Positions 15,711 to 23,481 of a stretch of 23,618 bases of DNA are shown in pieces. Within the stretch, counting starts at the first letter, position 1; the number at the start of each line of letters is the position of its first letter. The translations under genes and the position numbers were made by a program. The notes beneath the pieces were generated by a model. The model was not told the origin of the DNA. It worked only from the letters and a program-made list of their open reading frames with translations, and searched no databases. Where the stretch lies: assembly GCA_964369635.1 (NCBI GenBank), contig CAYJGN010000029.1, forward strand, positions 1 through 23,618. The letters run 5' to 3'. The DNA is from CAYJGN01 sp964369635. Its GTDB lineage: Bacteria; Bacillota; Clostridia; Oscillospirales; Ruminococcaceae.

Positions 15711-15831
15711 AATAAAATAAGAGATACCCTTTGGGTACCTCTTATTTTGGTCGGGATGACAGTCTCGCGGCTCCTCGCAAGCTCGCAGCCCATTTTTCTA
15801 AAAACGCTCCACCAAACTGAGCCACATCCCG
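15711..15831 (-). repeat. mosaic copy 1: terminator hairpin plus tRNA-Pro ends around a foreign centre
   Basis: Holds the hairpin AATAAAATAAGAG... (stem 15714-15748), the last 15 bases of tRNA-Pro (15748-15762), a 48-base GC-rich segment (15763-15810) and then 21 bases identical to the tRNA 5' end (15811-15831). The tRNA centre (part of the D arm, anticodon arm and T loop) is replaced, so it is a tRNA-derived pseudogene. Positions 15711-15813 match 16015-16117 with one visible difference. Together with the bases to 16000, this stretch has no convincing coding sequence; 15900-15998 is GC-rich, low-complexity TCGCT-type repeat. Confidence 0.75.
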
Positions 15832-15999
15832 ATATTAATTTTTCTAAAAAATACTTCTTGCACTTCAAACATACTGCGCTGCGCGCTCTAAACTCTTGCA
15901 ATATTGTCGCACCGCTCGCTATCACTTCGCATTGCTCTGTATTGCGGCGCTTCGCTCCCTTCGCTTCTTCCGCCCCCGGCGGCGCTCGGTCGCTCACAA

Positions 16000-16117
16000 T
16001 TCGAATCCTCCCGCAATAAAATAAGAGATACCCTTCGGGTACCTCTTATTTTGGTCGGGATGACAGTCTCGCGGCTCCTCGCAAGCTCGCAGCCCATTTT
16101 TCTAAAAACGCTCCACC
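16000..16117 (-). repeat. mosaic copy 2: terminator hairpin plus tRNA-Pro 3' end
   Basis: Starts with TCGAATCCTCCCGC, then the same hairpin (16018-16052), the tRNA-Pro 3' end (16052-16066) and the same GC-rich segment as copy 1 to 16117. Positions 16000-16066 are identical to 16150-16216 beside the intact tRNA (offset 150). It ends in a small hairpin GCTCC-ACC-GGAGC (16110-16122) followed by CTTTTTT. Confidence 0.75.
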
Positions 16118-16167
16118 GGAGCCTTTTTTAAACGAAAAATGCCTATCGGTTCGAATCCTCCCGCAAT

Positions 16168-16202
16168 AAAATAAGAGATACCCTTCGGGTACCTCTTATT
16201 TT
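16168..16202 (-). terminator. terminator hairpin of tRNA-Pro
   Basis: A 16-bp stem, AAAATAAGAGATACCC (16168-16183) with GGGTACCTCTTATTTT (16187-16202), with one mismatch and a 3-base loop. On the minus strand it begins at the terminal A of the tRNA CCA and ends in TTATTTTATT. The same hairpin recurs at 16018-16052 and 15714-15748. Confidence 0.7.
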
Positions 16203-16278
16203 GGTCGGGATGACAGGATTCGAACCTGCGGCATCCTGGTCCCAAACCAGGCGCTCTACCAAACTGAGCCACATCCCG
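16202..16278 (-). tRNA. tRNA-Pro (anticodon TGG)
   Basis: A 77-base intact cloverleaf on the minus strand: acceptor CGGGATG/CATCCCG, D arm GCTCAGTTTGGTAGAGC, anticodon stem CCTGG/CCAGG around loop TTTGGGA (anticodon TGG, Pro), T arm GCAGGTTCGAATCCTGT, discriminator A and an encoded CCA. Its promoter is at 16314-16342 and a hairpin follows directly. Fragments of it recur downstream in the mosaic array. Confidence 0.97.
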
Positions 16279-16313
16279 TTATTAACTTCAACTGAATAAT
16301 TCGTGCGAATAAT

Positions 16314-16342
16314 ATAATATAACAAATCGGAGCATTTGTCAA
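16314..16342 (-). promoter_or_regulatory. promoter of tRNA-Pro
   Basis: On the minus strand TTGACA (16342-16337), 17 bases, TATTAT (16319-16314). The predicted start near 16307 is about 29 bases before the tRNA 5' end. Confidence 0.75.
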
Positions 16343-16361
16343 TATATTATCTGCAATTTTA

Positions 16362-16397
16362 TTAAAAAAAGAAAAAGGCGGTGAAATTTCCGCCTTT
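16362..16397 (-). terminator. terminator of the purB-purA operon
   Basis: AAAGGCGG (16374-16381) pairs with CCGCCTTT (16390-16397), loop TGAAATTT. On the minus strand TTTTTCTTTTTTT follows the stem. It lies 23 bases after the purA stop. Confidence 0.88.
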
Positions 16398-16419
16398 CCT
16401 GCTGCTATAAACTAATATT

Positions 16420-17697
16420 CTATCTGTAGATTATATCTTCTCTTTTCGGACCGTTTGAAACGTATGCTATCGGTATTCCAATATGTTTCTCTGCAAATTC
16501 TATATATTTTTTTGTATTTTCTGGTAGCTCATCGTAGTTTGTAATCCCTGTTATATCGCATTTCCATCCCGGTAAAACTTCCAAAATAGGTTTGCATCTC
16601 TTAAGCGCTGTTGTCGAGGGAAAATAATCTATAGCTTTTCCATCGAGCTCATATCCAACGCAAACAGGTATTTCGTCGAGATAGCCAAGCGCGTCAACAA
16701 CTGCAAATGCAACTTTAGTAGCCCCCTGAACTTCGCAGCCATACCTCGATGCAACAAGGTCAAGCCATCCCATTCTGCGCGGTCTACCTGTGGTTGCGCC
16801 ATATTCACCACCGTCACCGCCGCGACGACGAAGCTCATCTGCCTCTTCACCAAAAATTTCACTAACAAACTCGCCCGCACCAACTGCGCTCGAATAAGCT
16901 TTAACAACCGTTATAATGTCGCTATAGTCAAATGGTGAGATTCCAGCTCCAACTGTGCCGTAACCTGCAAGGGTCGATGATGAAGTAACCATTGGGTAGA
17001 TGCCAAAATCCGGATCTTTAAGGCTTCCAAGCTGCCCTTCAAGCAGAATATTTTTCCCTTCGCGAACTGCTTTTTGCAAAAATGTGAAGCTATCGCCGAT
17101 ATATGGTGCAATCGCCTCTTTATATTCCATAAGTTTTGCATAAATATCATCAGCATCGAGAAGTGGCGCATTATATAAATGCTTATACAATACATTTTTA
17201 ATCGAGAGAACATTTTCAATCCTCTCATAAATTGTTTCCTTGTCACCAAATAACTCGTTTGCTTGGAAACCAATTTTCGCAAACTTATCTGAATAGAAGG
17301 GAGCAATACCCGATTTTGTTGAACCGTAAGATTTATCTGCAAGTCTCGCCTCTTCAAGTCCATCGAGTTCTTTGTGATATGGCATAACAATCTGGCAACG
17401 GTCAGATATTAGAATTTTCGGTGCTGGAACACCTCTATCTGAGAGCTCTTTTAGCTCTTTGACTAAATTCTCAACGCTCAGCGCCACGCCATTTCCGATA
17501 ACGCTTGTAATATGGCCGTGGAAAACACCTGATGGAAGCTGATGAAGAGCAAACTTGCCATACCCATTAACTATAGTATGTCCTGCATTGCTCCCCCCTT
17601 GAAAACGAACAACAATATCCGCTTCAGATGCTAAAACATCGGTGATTTTCCCTTTACCCTCATCGCCCCAACATGCTCCTACAATTGCCTTAACCAT
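16420..17697 (-). CDS. purA: adenylosuccinate synthetase
   Basis: A protein of 425 residues, the normal length. It joins IMP and aspartate, using GTP, to make adenylosuccinate, the first step from IMP to AMP. The N-terminal WGDEGKGK (10-17) holds the GTP loop, with catalytic Asp12; His40 in SNAGHT is the second catalytic residue. GQLGSLKDPDFGIYPMVTSS and TTGRPRRMGWLDLV are family signatures for IMP and GTP binding. The gene starts 11 bases after the purB stop, with GGAG in the gap, so both enzymes of the IMP-to-AMP route are made from one transcript. Confidence 0.97.
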   Translation of the reverse strand: MVKAIVGACWGDEGKGKITDVLASEADIVVRFQGGSNAGHTIVNGYGKFALHQLPSGVFHGHITSVIGNGVALSVENLVKELKELSDRGVPAPKILISDRCQIVMPYHKELDGLEEARLADKSYGSTKSGIAPFYSDKFAKIGFQANELFGDKETIYERIENVLSIKNVLYKHLYNAPLLDADDIYAKLMEYKEAIAPYIGDSFTFLQKAVREGKNILLEGQLGSLKDPDFGIYPMVTSSSTLAGYGTVGAGISPFDYSDIITVVKAYSSAVGAGEFVSEIFGEEADELRRRGGDGGEYGATTGRPRRMGWLDLVASRYGCEVQGATKVAFAVVDALGYLDEIPVCVGYELDGKAIDYFPSTTALKRCKPILEVLPGWKCDITGITNYDELPENTKKYIEFAEKHIGIPIAYVSNGPKREDIIYR

Positions 17698-17708
17698 TTT
17701 TCTCTCCT

Positions 17709-19142
17709 TTAAACACTTATTTCTGCTTTTTCTGCTATCTTATCTTTAAATTTCTCCAAAACAGGATTTATCTGCTCTTTGATAAACCTCTTTGTCTGAC
17801 TATCTGCCATCCCTGTGTAATCAGCTGGATTTAACAGTGAGTTAAGCTCTTCAAAGTCAAAATCAAATTCTGGGTCGTTGCTTATTCTTGTGAGCAAGTC
17901 ATTTTCTTTGCCCTCCATCTTAACTGCATAGCCTGCCTCTTGCGAATGCTCTCGAATTTTCTCATGAAGAAGCTGTCTGTCTCCGCCTTTTTTAACAGCG
18001 TCCATCAATATATTCTCAGTCGCCATAAATGGAAGCTCTTCTCTTAAATGCCGCTCTATCATCTTCTCATAGACAACAAGTCCGTCCGCTATATCTGCAT
18101 ATAGGTTTAGTACAGCGTCTGCCGCAAGAAAGCTCTCTGGGATAGATATCCTTCTGTTCGCCGAGTCATCAAGCGTTCTCTCAAACCATTGCACCGAGGC
18201 TGTTATCGCGGGATTTAGTGAATTCACGATAATATGTCTTGCTAAAGATGCAAGTCGTTCACTTCGCATAGGATTTCGTTTATACGCCATAGCCGATGAG
18301 CCTATCTGTTTTTTTGCAAACGGCTCTTCTATCTCTTTTCTGCTCGCAAGAAGCCTTATATCATTTGAAAATTTAGTCGCTGATTGCGCCACCGAAGAGA
18401 GCGCTGAGAGCACCCTGTAATCAACCTTTCTCGAGTAGGTCTGCCCACTAACAGGGTAGCAGCTTTCATAACCCATCTTTTTAGCAATTATCTCATCAAG
18501 ACGATAAACCTTTTCTGCATCTCCCTCAAAAAGCTCAAGGAAGCTCGCTCCCGTCCCTGTTGTCCCTTTGCTACCGAGCAGCTTTAAGCTATCACGAACA
18601 AATATAAGCTCTTCAAGGTCAAGTTGCAGCTCTTGAATCCATAAAGTTGCCCTTTTCCCAACGGTTGTCGGCTGAGCTGGCTGAAAATGGGTAAATGCAA
18701 GGGTTGGAAGTGCGCTATATTTAAGTGCAAACTCAGAGAGGATTTTTATAACCAAAACAACCTTGTTTATTATTATTTCAAGCGCCTCTCGCATAATTAT
18801 AATATCGGTATTATCCCCAACATAACAAGAAGTTGCCCCGAGATGGATTATACCTTTCGCCTTCGGACATTGCACCCCATAAGCATAAACATGACTCATA
18901 ACATCATGGCGCACAACCCTCTCCCGCTCCTCTGCAACCTCGTAGTTTATATTATCTTTGAATGATATAAGCTCATCAATCTGCTCATCGGTTATTGGAA
19001 GTCCGAGCTCTTTCTCTGCCTGCGCAAGTGCTACCCATAGAGCTCTCCATGTTTTGAACTTTTTATCCTGTGAAAAAAGATATTTCATCTCCTTTTCAGC
19101 ATATCGCTCACTTAGCGGCGAACTATAAACATCTCTACCCAT
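17709..19142 (-). CDS. purB: adenylosuccinate lyase
   Basis: A protein of 477 residues. It splits adenylosuccinate to AMP and fumarate and also SAICAR to AICAR. HLGATSCYVGDNTDI and THFQPAQPTTVGKRATLW carry the active-site His residues, and the fumarase/lyase signature is GSSAMAYKRNPMRSE with the catalytic Ser; the fifth residue is Ala where many family members have Pro. The length fits the longer, human-like branch common in Clostridia. AAGGGGGG precedes the ATG. It has its own consensus promoter and a long structured leader and is the first gene of the purB-purA operon. Confidence 0.96.
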   Translation of the reverse strand: MGRDVYSSPLSERYAEKEMKYLFSQDKKFKTWRALWVALAQAEKELGLPITDEQIDELISFKDNINYEVAEERERVVRHDVMSHVYAYGVQCPKAKGIIHLGATSCYVGDNTDIIIMREALEIIINKVVLVIKILSEFALKYSALPTLAFTHFQPAQPTTVGKRATLWIQELQLDLEELIFVRDSLKLLGSKGTTGTGASFLELFEGDAEKVYRLDEIIAKKMGYESCYPVSGQTYSRKVDYRVLSALSSVAQSATKFSNDIRLLASRKEIEEPFAKKQIGSSAMAYKRNPMRSERLASLARHIIVNSLNPAITASVQWFERTLDDSANRRISIPESFLAADAVLNLYADIADGLVVYEKMIERHLREELPFMATENILMDAVKKGGDRQLLHEKIREHSQEAGYAVKMEGKENDLLTRISNDPEFDFDFEELNSLLNPADYTGMADSQTKRFIKEQINPVLEKFKDKIAEKAEISV

Positions 19143-19286
19143 ATTTCCCCCCTTAAAATTACTTCAACGGAGCCTTTGCGATATGCAAAAACTCCGTTGT
19201 TTTTAAGTTTATTAAATATTTAGTCATAGTATCTTACACCCCTGAAAAAATATTGGTGTAAAACAGATAAAAAATATCTCTATTAC
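19143..19286 (-). promoter_or_regulatory. structured leader of purB (possible RNA regulator)
   Basis: The predicted purB transcript has about 144 bases before the start codon, with three hairpins in order: AGATA-5-TATCT (19279-19265), TTACACC-14-GGTGTAA (19261-19234) and CAACGGAG...CTCCGTTG (19199-19165), which contains an inner TTTGC/GCAAA stem. The last lies just upstream of the GGGGGG ribosome binding site. I see no match to the purine, PRPP or other riboswitch cores I know. Confidence 0.35.
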
Positions 19287-19292
19287 TTATGT

Positions 19293-19321
19293 ATTTTAAC
19301 CTAATAAATAATAGATGTCAA
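19293..19321 (-). promoter_or_regulatory. promoter of purB-purA
   Basis: On the minus strand TTGACA (19321-19316), 17 bases, TAAAAT (19298-19293). The -35 lies back to back with the glyQS -35, 15 bases apart. Confidence 0.75.
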
Positions 19322-19336
19322 TAACAAAGAAAAATA

Positions 19337-19365
19337 TTGACTTCGAGGGATATAAACTTTACAAT
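19337..19365 (+). promoter_or_regulatory. promoter of glyQS
   Basis: TTGACT (19337-19342), 17 bases, TACAAT (19360-19365). The predicted start near 19372 leaves a leader of about 22 bases with AAGGAG, too short for a T-box. Confidence 0.75.
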
Positions 19366-19393
19366 ATATAAGTAGTATAAAGGAGTTGGTAAT

Positions 19394-20767
19394 ATGAACA
19401 ACAGCGAAAAATCAATGGAGAAGATAGTTGCGCTCTGCAAAGGCAGAGGTTTTGTTTATTCAGGCAGTGAGATTTACGGCGGCCTTTCAAACACATGGGA
19501 TTACGGCCCGCTCGGAGTTGAGTTTAAAAACAACGTTAAAAGAGCTTGGTGGAAAAAATTCGTTCAACAGACCCCATATAACGTAGGACTTGATAGTGCC
19601 ATTTTAATGAACCCAAAAGCATGGGTGGCATCTGGTCATGTCGGCGGATTTTCAGATCCTTTGATGGATTGCAAAAGTTGTAAGACTCGTCATCGTGCAG
19701 ACAAGCTAATCGAAGATACAGGTGTAAATCCAGCCGGCTGGAGCGACGCTGATATGAAAGCACATATAGATGAGAATAAAATTCCATGCCCCGATTGCGG
19801 CGAGAGCAATTTCACCGATATTCGAAAATTCAACCTTATGTTTAAAACATTCCAAGGGGTTACCGAAGATGCAAAAAACGAAATATTTCTTCGCCCGGAA
19901 ACTGCACAGGGTATATTCGTAAACTTTACGAATATAGCAAGAACAACAAGAAAGAAAATACCTTTTGGCGTTGCTCAGATAGGAAAGAGCTTTAGAAACG
20001 AGATAACACCTGGAAATTTCATCTTCAGAACTCGTGAGTTTGAGCAGATGGAACTTGAGTTTTTCTGCCGTCCCGGAACCGACCTTGAATGGTTCGACTA
20101 CTGGAGAGACGCTTGTAAAAACTTCCTTCTAAACCTTGGTATCGCAGAAGAAAACATAAAGATGCGCGACCACGAAAAAGAAGAGCTATCCCATTATAGC
20201 AATGCAACAACCGATATAGAATTTATGTTCCCATTTGGTTGGGGTGAGCTTTGGGGCATAGCTGATAGAACCGACTTTGACTTAAAACAGCATCAAGAGC
20301 ATTCAAGCAAAGACTTAACCTATTTCGATCAAGAGAATAACGAGCGATATCTCCCATATGTCATAGAGCCATCTCTTGGCGCTGACAGGGTAGCTCTCGC
20401 ATTCCTCGTTGAAGCTTATAACGAAGAGGAGCTTGATGGAGGGGATACAAGGGTCGTTATGAAGCTGCATCCAGCGCTTGCACCATTCAAAGCAGCAGTC
20501 CTCCCTCTCTCAAAGAAACTATCAGCTGCAGCAACTGAAGTTTACGCAGAGCTTTCAAAGCATTTTATGATAGACTTTGATGACGCAGGCTCTATAGGTA
20601 AGAGATACCGCCGCCAAGACGAAATAGGTACTCCATTCTGTATAACTTATGATTTTGATAGCGAAGAAGATAACTCGGTAACGATAAGAAACCGCGACAC
20701 AATGGAACAAGAGAGGGTTCGGATCGAAGACCTCCGCTCATATATCGAAAAATTTCTCGAATTTTAA
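19394..20767 (+). CDS. glyQS: glycyl-tRNA synthetase, single-chain dimeric type
   Basis: A class II synthetase of 457 residues of the alpha2 type, charging tRNA-Gly. The N-terminal GRGFVYSGSEIYGGLSNTWD is the family start. A zinc-type pair CKSC...CPDC (about 95-98 and 133-136) lies in the insertion. Motif 2 is FRNEITPGNFIFRTREFEQM and motif 3 is EPSLGADRVALAFL, where many relatives have EPSAGVDR. The C-terminal anticodon-binding domain includes GSIGKRYRRQDEIGTPFCIT. AAGGAG precedes the ATG. It is transcribed alone, divergent from purB, and ends at a strong terminator. Confidence 0.96.
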   Translation: MNNSEKSMEKIVALCKGRGFVYSGSEIYGGLSNTWDYGPLGVEFKNNVKRAWWKKFVQQTPYNVGLDSAILMNPKAWVASGHVGGFSDPLMDCKSCKTRHRADKLIEDTGVNPAGWSDADMKAHIDENKIPCPDCGESNFTDIRKFNLMFKTFQGVTEDAKNEIFLRPETAQGIFVNFTNIARTTRKKIPFGVAQIGKSFRNEITPGNFIFRTREFEQMELEFFCRPGTDLEWFDYWRDACKNFLLNLGIAEENIKMRDHEKEELSHYSNATTDIEFMFPFGWGELWGIADRTDFDLKQHQEHSSKDLTYFDQENNERYLPYVIEPSLGADRVALAFLVEAYNEEELDGGDTRVVMKLHPALAPFKAAVLPLSKKLSAAATEVYAELSKHFMIDFDDAGSIGKRYRRQDEIGTPFCITYDFDSEEDNSVTIRNRDTMEQERVRIEDLRSYIEKFLEF

Positions 20768-20853
20768 TGTTTTTTGCGCCAAAAAATCATCAATAACGCG
20801 ATGTTTTTTTAGCTAAAATACCTAATTTTAAAATTTTGAAAAATATATATTTA

Positions 20854-20895
20854 AAAAGTTATGTAAAAAATATTTTACATAACTTTTATTTTTTT
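20854..20895 (+). terminator. terminator of glyQS
   Basis: A perfect 15-bp stem, AAAAGTTATGTAAAA (20854-20868) with TTTTACATAACTTTT (20873-20887), and a 4-base loop, followed by ATTTTTTT. The remaining bases from here to 21045 are extremely AT-rich, with a small ACGC/GCGT hairpin (20955-20970) and no convincing gene. Confidence 0.9.
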
Positions 20896-21045
20896 ACCAA
20901 TTTTTTTCAAAAAAAATCATAAATATGCATTTAATTGCTATTTTTAACTATAAAACGCCAATGTCAGCGTATTGATATTTTTTTAACACATCTATTCAAT
21001 AGGCAAACTTTGCTTTTTGCATATAATAGCTCATTTTGCTTTGTC

Positions 21046-21074
21046 TTGCATATTTAATACAGATAATGTAGAAT
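21046..21074 (+). promoter_or_regulatory. probable promoter of the EAL gene
   Basis: TTGCAT (21046-21051), 17 bases, TAGAAT (21069-21074). Predicted start near 21081, about 28 bases before the ATG. The AT-rich surroundings make chance matches more likely here. Confidence 0.45.
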
Positions 21075-21108
21075 TATATTGTATCTAAACAAATTTATTC
21101 GTTAGAGA

Positions 21109-22398
21109 ATGTTAATTCTGACGATTAATAATAGTGAACAATATGAAGGGAATGTATTTGTGATAAAAGAAAAGAATTATAACCATGATATATACTTAGA
21201 TGTGAATTTTAATGTTGATAATTCCATTAAACTAAAAGAGGATATGATAACTCTTGGGTTTAATAAGCTATGTATGACCGAAATCCTCAATGCAGATTTA
21301 TCAATAGCTGCTTATGGTGAAGAGGTTTATTATTCTGGTTGTAAAGATGTTTTGAAAAATGTTAAAGATGGACTTGCTATGGCAGGTCTTGACAAAGTTA
21401 TCTACCTTTATTCCTTTAATTATAAAAACTTCGTTTTAGCTGCTAATGATTCTATATCCAAAGAAGATTTTCACGCTCTTATGAAGCAGTTTTACATACA
21501 GTTTGAATCAGCCTCATCTTCGGCAGTTGATGTTAGTGCTGTTTCGAGGTTTGCCGTCGTTTTGCAGGAGGATAGGCTTATAGAGCGTGCCCTTCATTCT
21601 CTTCTTATGGCAAAGGATACGCAAGATACCTTCATTTTGACTCCCGATGTCTTGGATATCATAAACACTGTAAATGAAGATGCTAAGGTTCTTGATCTTA
21701 TAAACTTTGCAATGGAGCATCATCGCGTCGTTCCTTATTATCAGGGAATACGAAACAACAAAACAACTAAAATAGATAAATACGAAGCACTTATGCGAAT
21801 ATTTGATAAAGATGGAAACATCTATTTCCCAAACACCTTTTTAGATATTGCAAAAAAATACAAGATATATAATAGACTAAGTCAAATTATGCTTGAGCGC
21901 GCAATGACTGAGTTTGAAAATCGCCCTGAGAATCTTTCTCTGAATATCTCTGCATTTGATATTTCAAGCGAGGTTTTTCGCCAGTGGTTTGTGGAAAAAC
22001 TAAAAAACTATCCAAACTCTAAAAATATTGTTATTGAATTTGTCGAAACGGAAAACTATCAAGAAGGTATGCTATTTGAGTTCATTAAAGAAGTTCGCGC
22101 TTGCGGGTGCAAAATATCAGCAGATGATTTTGGCAGTGGCTACGCAACATATACAGCGGTTATAGCCCTCTCCCCTGCTTTTATAAAAATTGACGGAACT
22201 ATTATAAAAGACGTTGCCACAGCAAGAGAGAATGTTATCATCCTTCGCTCTATCTGCTTTATGGCAGAGCTTATCGGTGCACAAACGATAGCTGAGTTTG
22301 TTGAAAATGAAGATATACAAACCATCCTCGAGCTATATGGTGTCAACTATTCGCAAGGATATCTATTTAGCAAACCTTTACCAATAACCGAAATTTAA
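21109..22398 (+). CDS. EAL-domain cyclic-di-GMP phosphodiesterase with degenerate GGDEF-like N-terminus
   Basis: A protein of 429 residues. The C-terminal EAL domain (about 200-429) has the residues needed for hydrolysis of cyclic di-GMP: Glu226 in YEALMR, Asn279 in LSLNIS, Glu310, Asp339-Asp340 in DDFGSGY, Lys360 in FIKIDG, Glu396 and Gln416 in YSQGYLFSKP. The N-terminal part (about 15-180) resembles a GGDEF fold in which YSFNYKNFVLAAND takes the place of the RxGGDEFxxLL hairpin, so it should not make cyclic di-GMP and may sense or regulate. There is no membrane segment, so it is cytoplasmic. The ATG at 21109 has only a weak TAGAG ribosome site; a GTG at 21160 after AAGGGA is an alternative start. 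Ends at a strong terminator. Confidence 0.88.
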   Translation: MLILTINNSEQYEGNVFVIKEKNYNHDIYLDVNFNVDNSIKLKEDMITLGFNKLCMTEILNADLSIAAYGEEVYYSGCKDVLKNVKDGLAMAGLDKVIYLYSFNYKNFVLAANDSISKEDFHALMKQFYIQFESASSSAVDVSAVSRFAVVLQEDRLIERALHSLLMAKDTQDTFILTPDVLDIINTVNEDAKVLDLINFAMEHHRVVPYYQGIRNNKTTKIDKYEALMRIFDKDGNIYFPNTFLDIAKKYKIYNRLSQIMLERAMTEFENRPENLSLNISAFDISSEVFRQWFVEKLKNYPNSKNIVIEFVETENYQEGMLFEFIKEVRACGCKISADDFGSGYATYTAVIALSPAFIKIDGTIIKDVATARENVIILRSICFMAELIGAQTIAEFVENEDIQTILELYGVNYSQGYLFSKPLPITEI

Positions 22399-22417
22399 AT
22401 AAAAATTTATAAAAAAT

Positions 22418-22449
22418 AAAACTCAAACATTTTTTGTTTGAGTTTTTTT
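22418..22449 (+). terminator. terminator of the EAL gene
   Basis: AAAACTCAAACA (22418-22429) pairs with TGTTTGAGTTTT (22435-22446), a 12-bp stem with a 5-base loop and a run of seven T's. Confidence 0.88.
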
Positions 22450-22487
22450 ATTTAATATATGGCCCTAATATGATTGTAAACTTCACT

Positions 22488-22528
22488 TTCTTATTTATAG
22501 CAGACTAATTTAGAGCTATAAATAAGAA
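22488..22528. repeat. perfect 14-bp inverted repeat between convergent genes
   Basis: TTCTTATTTATAGC (22488-22501) and GCTATAAATAAGAA (22515-22528) around a 13-base loop. It has no T-run on either side, so it is not a standard terminator, although it lies where one for the mutarotase gene would be expected. Confidence 0.6.
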
Positions 22529-22618
22529 TCTAACAAAATTTCAATAGTATTATTTTTAGAAATGATAAATTGAATTGTATCTTCCGTAGATATCAATTTG
22601 CGGTATGAAAAAACAGAT

Positions 22619-23059
22619 TTACTTTGTACCTTTCTTAATAATCACACATCCAAAATAAGCCTCTTCACCTGTTGCTAAAATAGCATATGCCTTCTTAGCT
22701 TCTTCATAGAAGGAAAATCTTTCTATAAATCCAACTGCATCACGACCACGACTATCATGTTTTTCAACTATTGCAATATACTCATCCCAAACAGGGGTCT
22801 CTATTTTGCCTTTGTACTTCTCAGGCATGTCCATAATAATAAAGGGTTTTTCAGAAAAAGCATCTAACGGAAACAGTGTCAGAATTGCATCTAACATCTC
22901 AGTTGAGCTTATACCATCAGCTCGAACAAGTTTACAGTTTTTTGCATTTGAAGCAGCTGGATAGAATGCATCAGCCACCACCAGCGTATCTCCATGCCCC
23001 ATTTCTGCTAAAACTTTCAGTAGCTCAGGTGAAATGCATTTTGGTATTCCTTTTAACAT
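22619..23059 (-). CDS. fucU: L-fucose mutarotase (RbsD/FucU family)
   Basis: A protein of 146 residues, normal for FucU. It interconverts the alpha and beta anomers of L-fucose (or a related sugar) in the cytoplasm, which speeds entry into catabolism. The start MLKGIPKCISPELLKVLAEMGHGD with His22 and Asp24, VVADAFYPA with Asp30, and the ending FYEEAKKAYAILATGE...YFGCVIIKKG fit FucU better than RbsD. Many FucU proteins end in Y-G/N-N-x-I-L-x-K-G; here the Asn is replaced (YFGCVII), a small oddity. GGAG precedes the ATG. No other fucose genes are in the window, so its partners may lie beyond the right edge or elsewhere. Confidence 0.88.
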   Translation of the reverse strand: MLKGIPKCISPELLKVLAEMGHGDTLVVADAFYPAASNAKNCKLVRADGISSTEMLDAILTLFPLDAFSEKPFIIMDMPEKYKGKIETPVWDEYIAIVEKHDSRGRDAVGFIERFSFYEEAKKAYAILATGEEAYFGCVIIKKGTK

Positions 23060-23099
23060 GTTATTGCTCCTTTATATTTAGTTTATTTATCTACTTAAT

Positions 23100-23116
23100 A
23101 ATGATAGTTTATCATT
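23100..23116 (-). promoter_or_regulatory. candidate operator upstream of fucU
   Basis: A palindrome AATGATA-GTT-TATCATT, 41 bases upstream of the fucU start codon. No well-matched -35/-10 pair was found around it. It could be the binding site of a sugar-responsive repressor (inference). Confidence 0.4.
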
Positions 23117-23301
23117 CAAACTGCATAAAAGCAATATCAAATTAAATCGTGCAGACAGAGTAAGCTAAACTCTGATTATCCATCTAAAATAAACAAGATA
23201 ATTTTTTATCTGCTTTCACAAAAAAACAGCTTTGAGCCGTTTGCTGATAAGGGTTTTTATATCGAAGTTTACCTGTAACTTATCCTGTTATATTGTAGGG
23301 G

Positions 23302-23367
23302 CAAGACTTGTCTTGACCGCAAAGTTCGCATGAATTTAGTGGACATGGCAAGCCAAGAACTCTTGCC
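23302..23367. repeat. REP-like palindromes
   Basis: CAAGAC-TT-GTCTTG (23302-23315) and GGCAAG-9-CTTGCC (23347-23367) lie in a noncoding stretch of GC content higher than the neighbouring genes. The form GTAGGGGCAAGACTTGTCTTG recalls intergenic palindromic repeats of many clostridial genomes. No gene is supported between 23060 and 23618. Confidence 0.5.
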
Positions 23368-23481
23368 GAATTGTCGTGGCGCTTGCTCCTTTTTATATGT
23401 ATTATTTACCCGGTCGCTCACAGGTTCGCTTCCTCGTATCGATAGCCACTGGCTACCGACGCTTCGCTCCACTCTGTTCGG

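Noticed and set aside
15677..16131. Several open frames on both strands in the tRNA-Pro array
   Set aside because: They lie in repeats and tRNA fragments, lack ribosome binding sites and have low-complexity translations.
16149..16164. T-arm-like GGTTCGAATCCTCCCGC as part of another tRNA
   Set aside because: The flanking bases do not form a T stem and no other tRNA arms are present on either strand.
19200..19393. T-box leader for glyQS
   Set aside because: Glycyl-tRNA synthetase genes of Firmicutes often have one, but the promoter at 19337-19365 leaves only about 22 bases of leader, and no T-box sequence or antiterminator is seen.
20900..21045. Cyclic-di-GMP riboswitch upstream of the EAL gene
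   Set aside because: GGCAAACTTTGC at 21002-21013 is only a superficial likeness; the conserved GEMM core and its second stem are absent.
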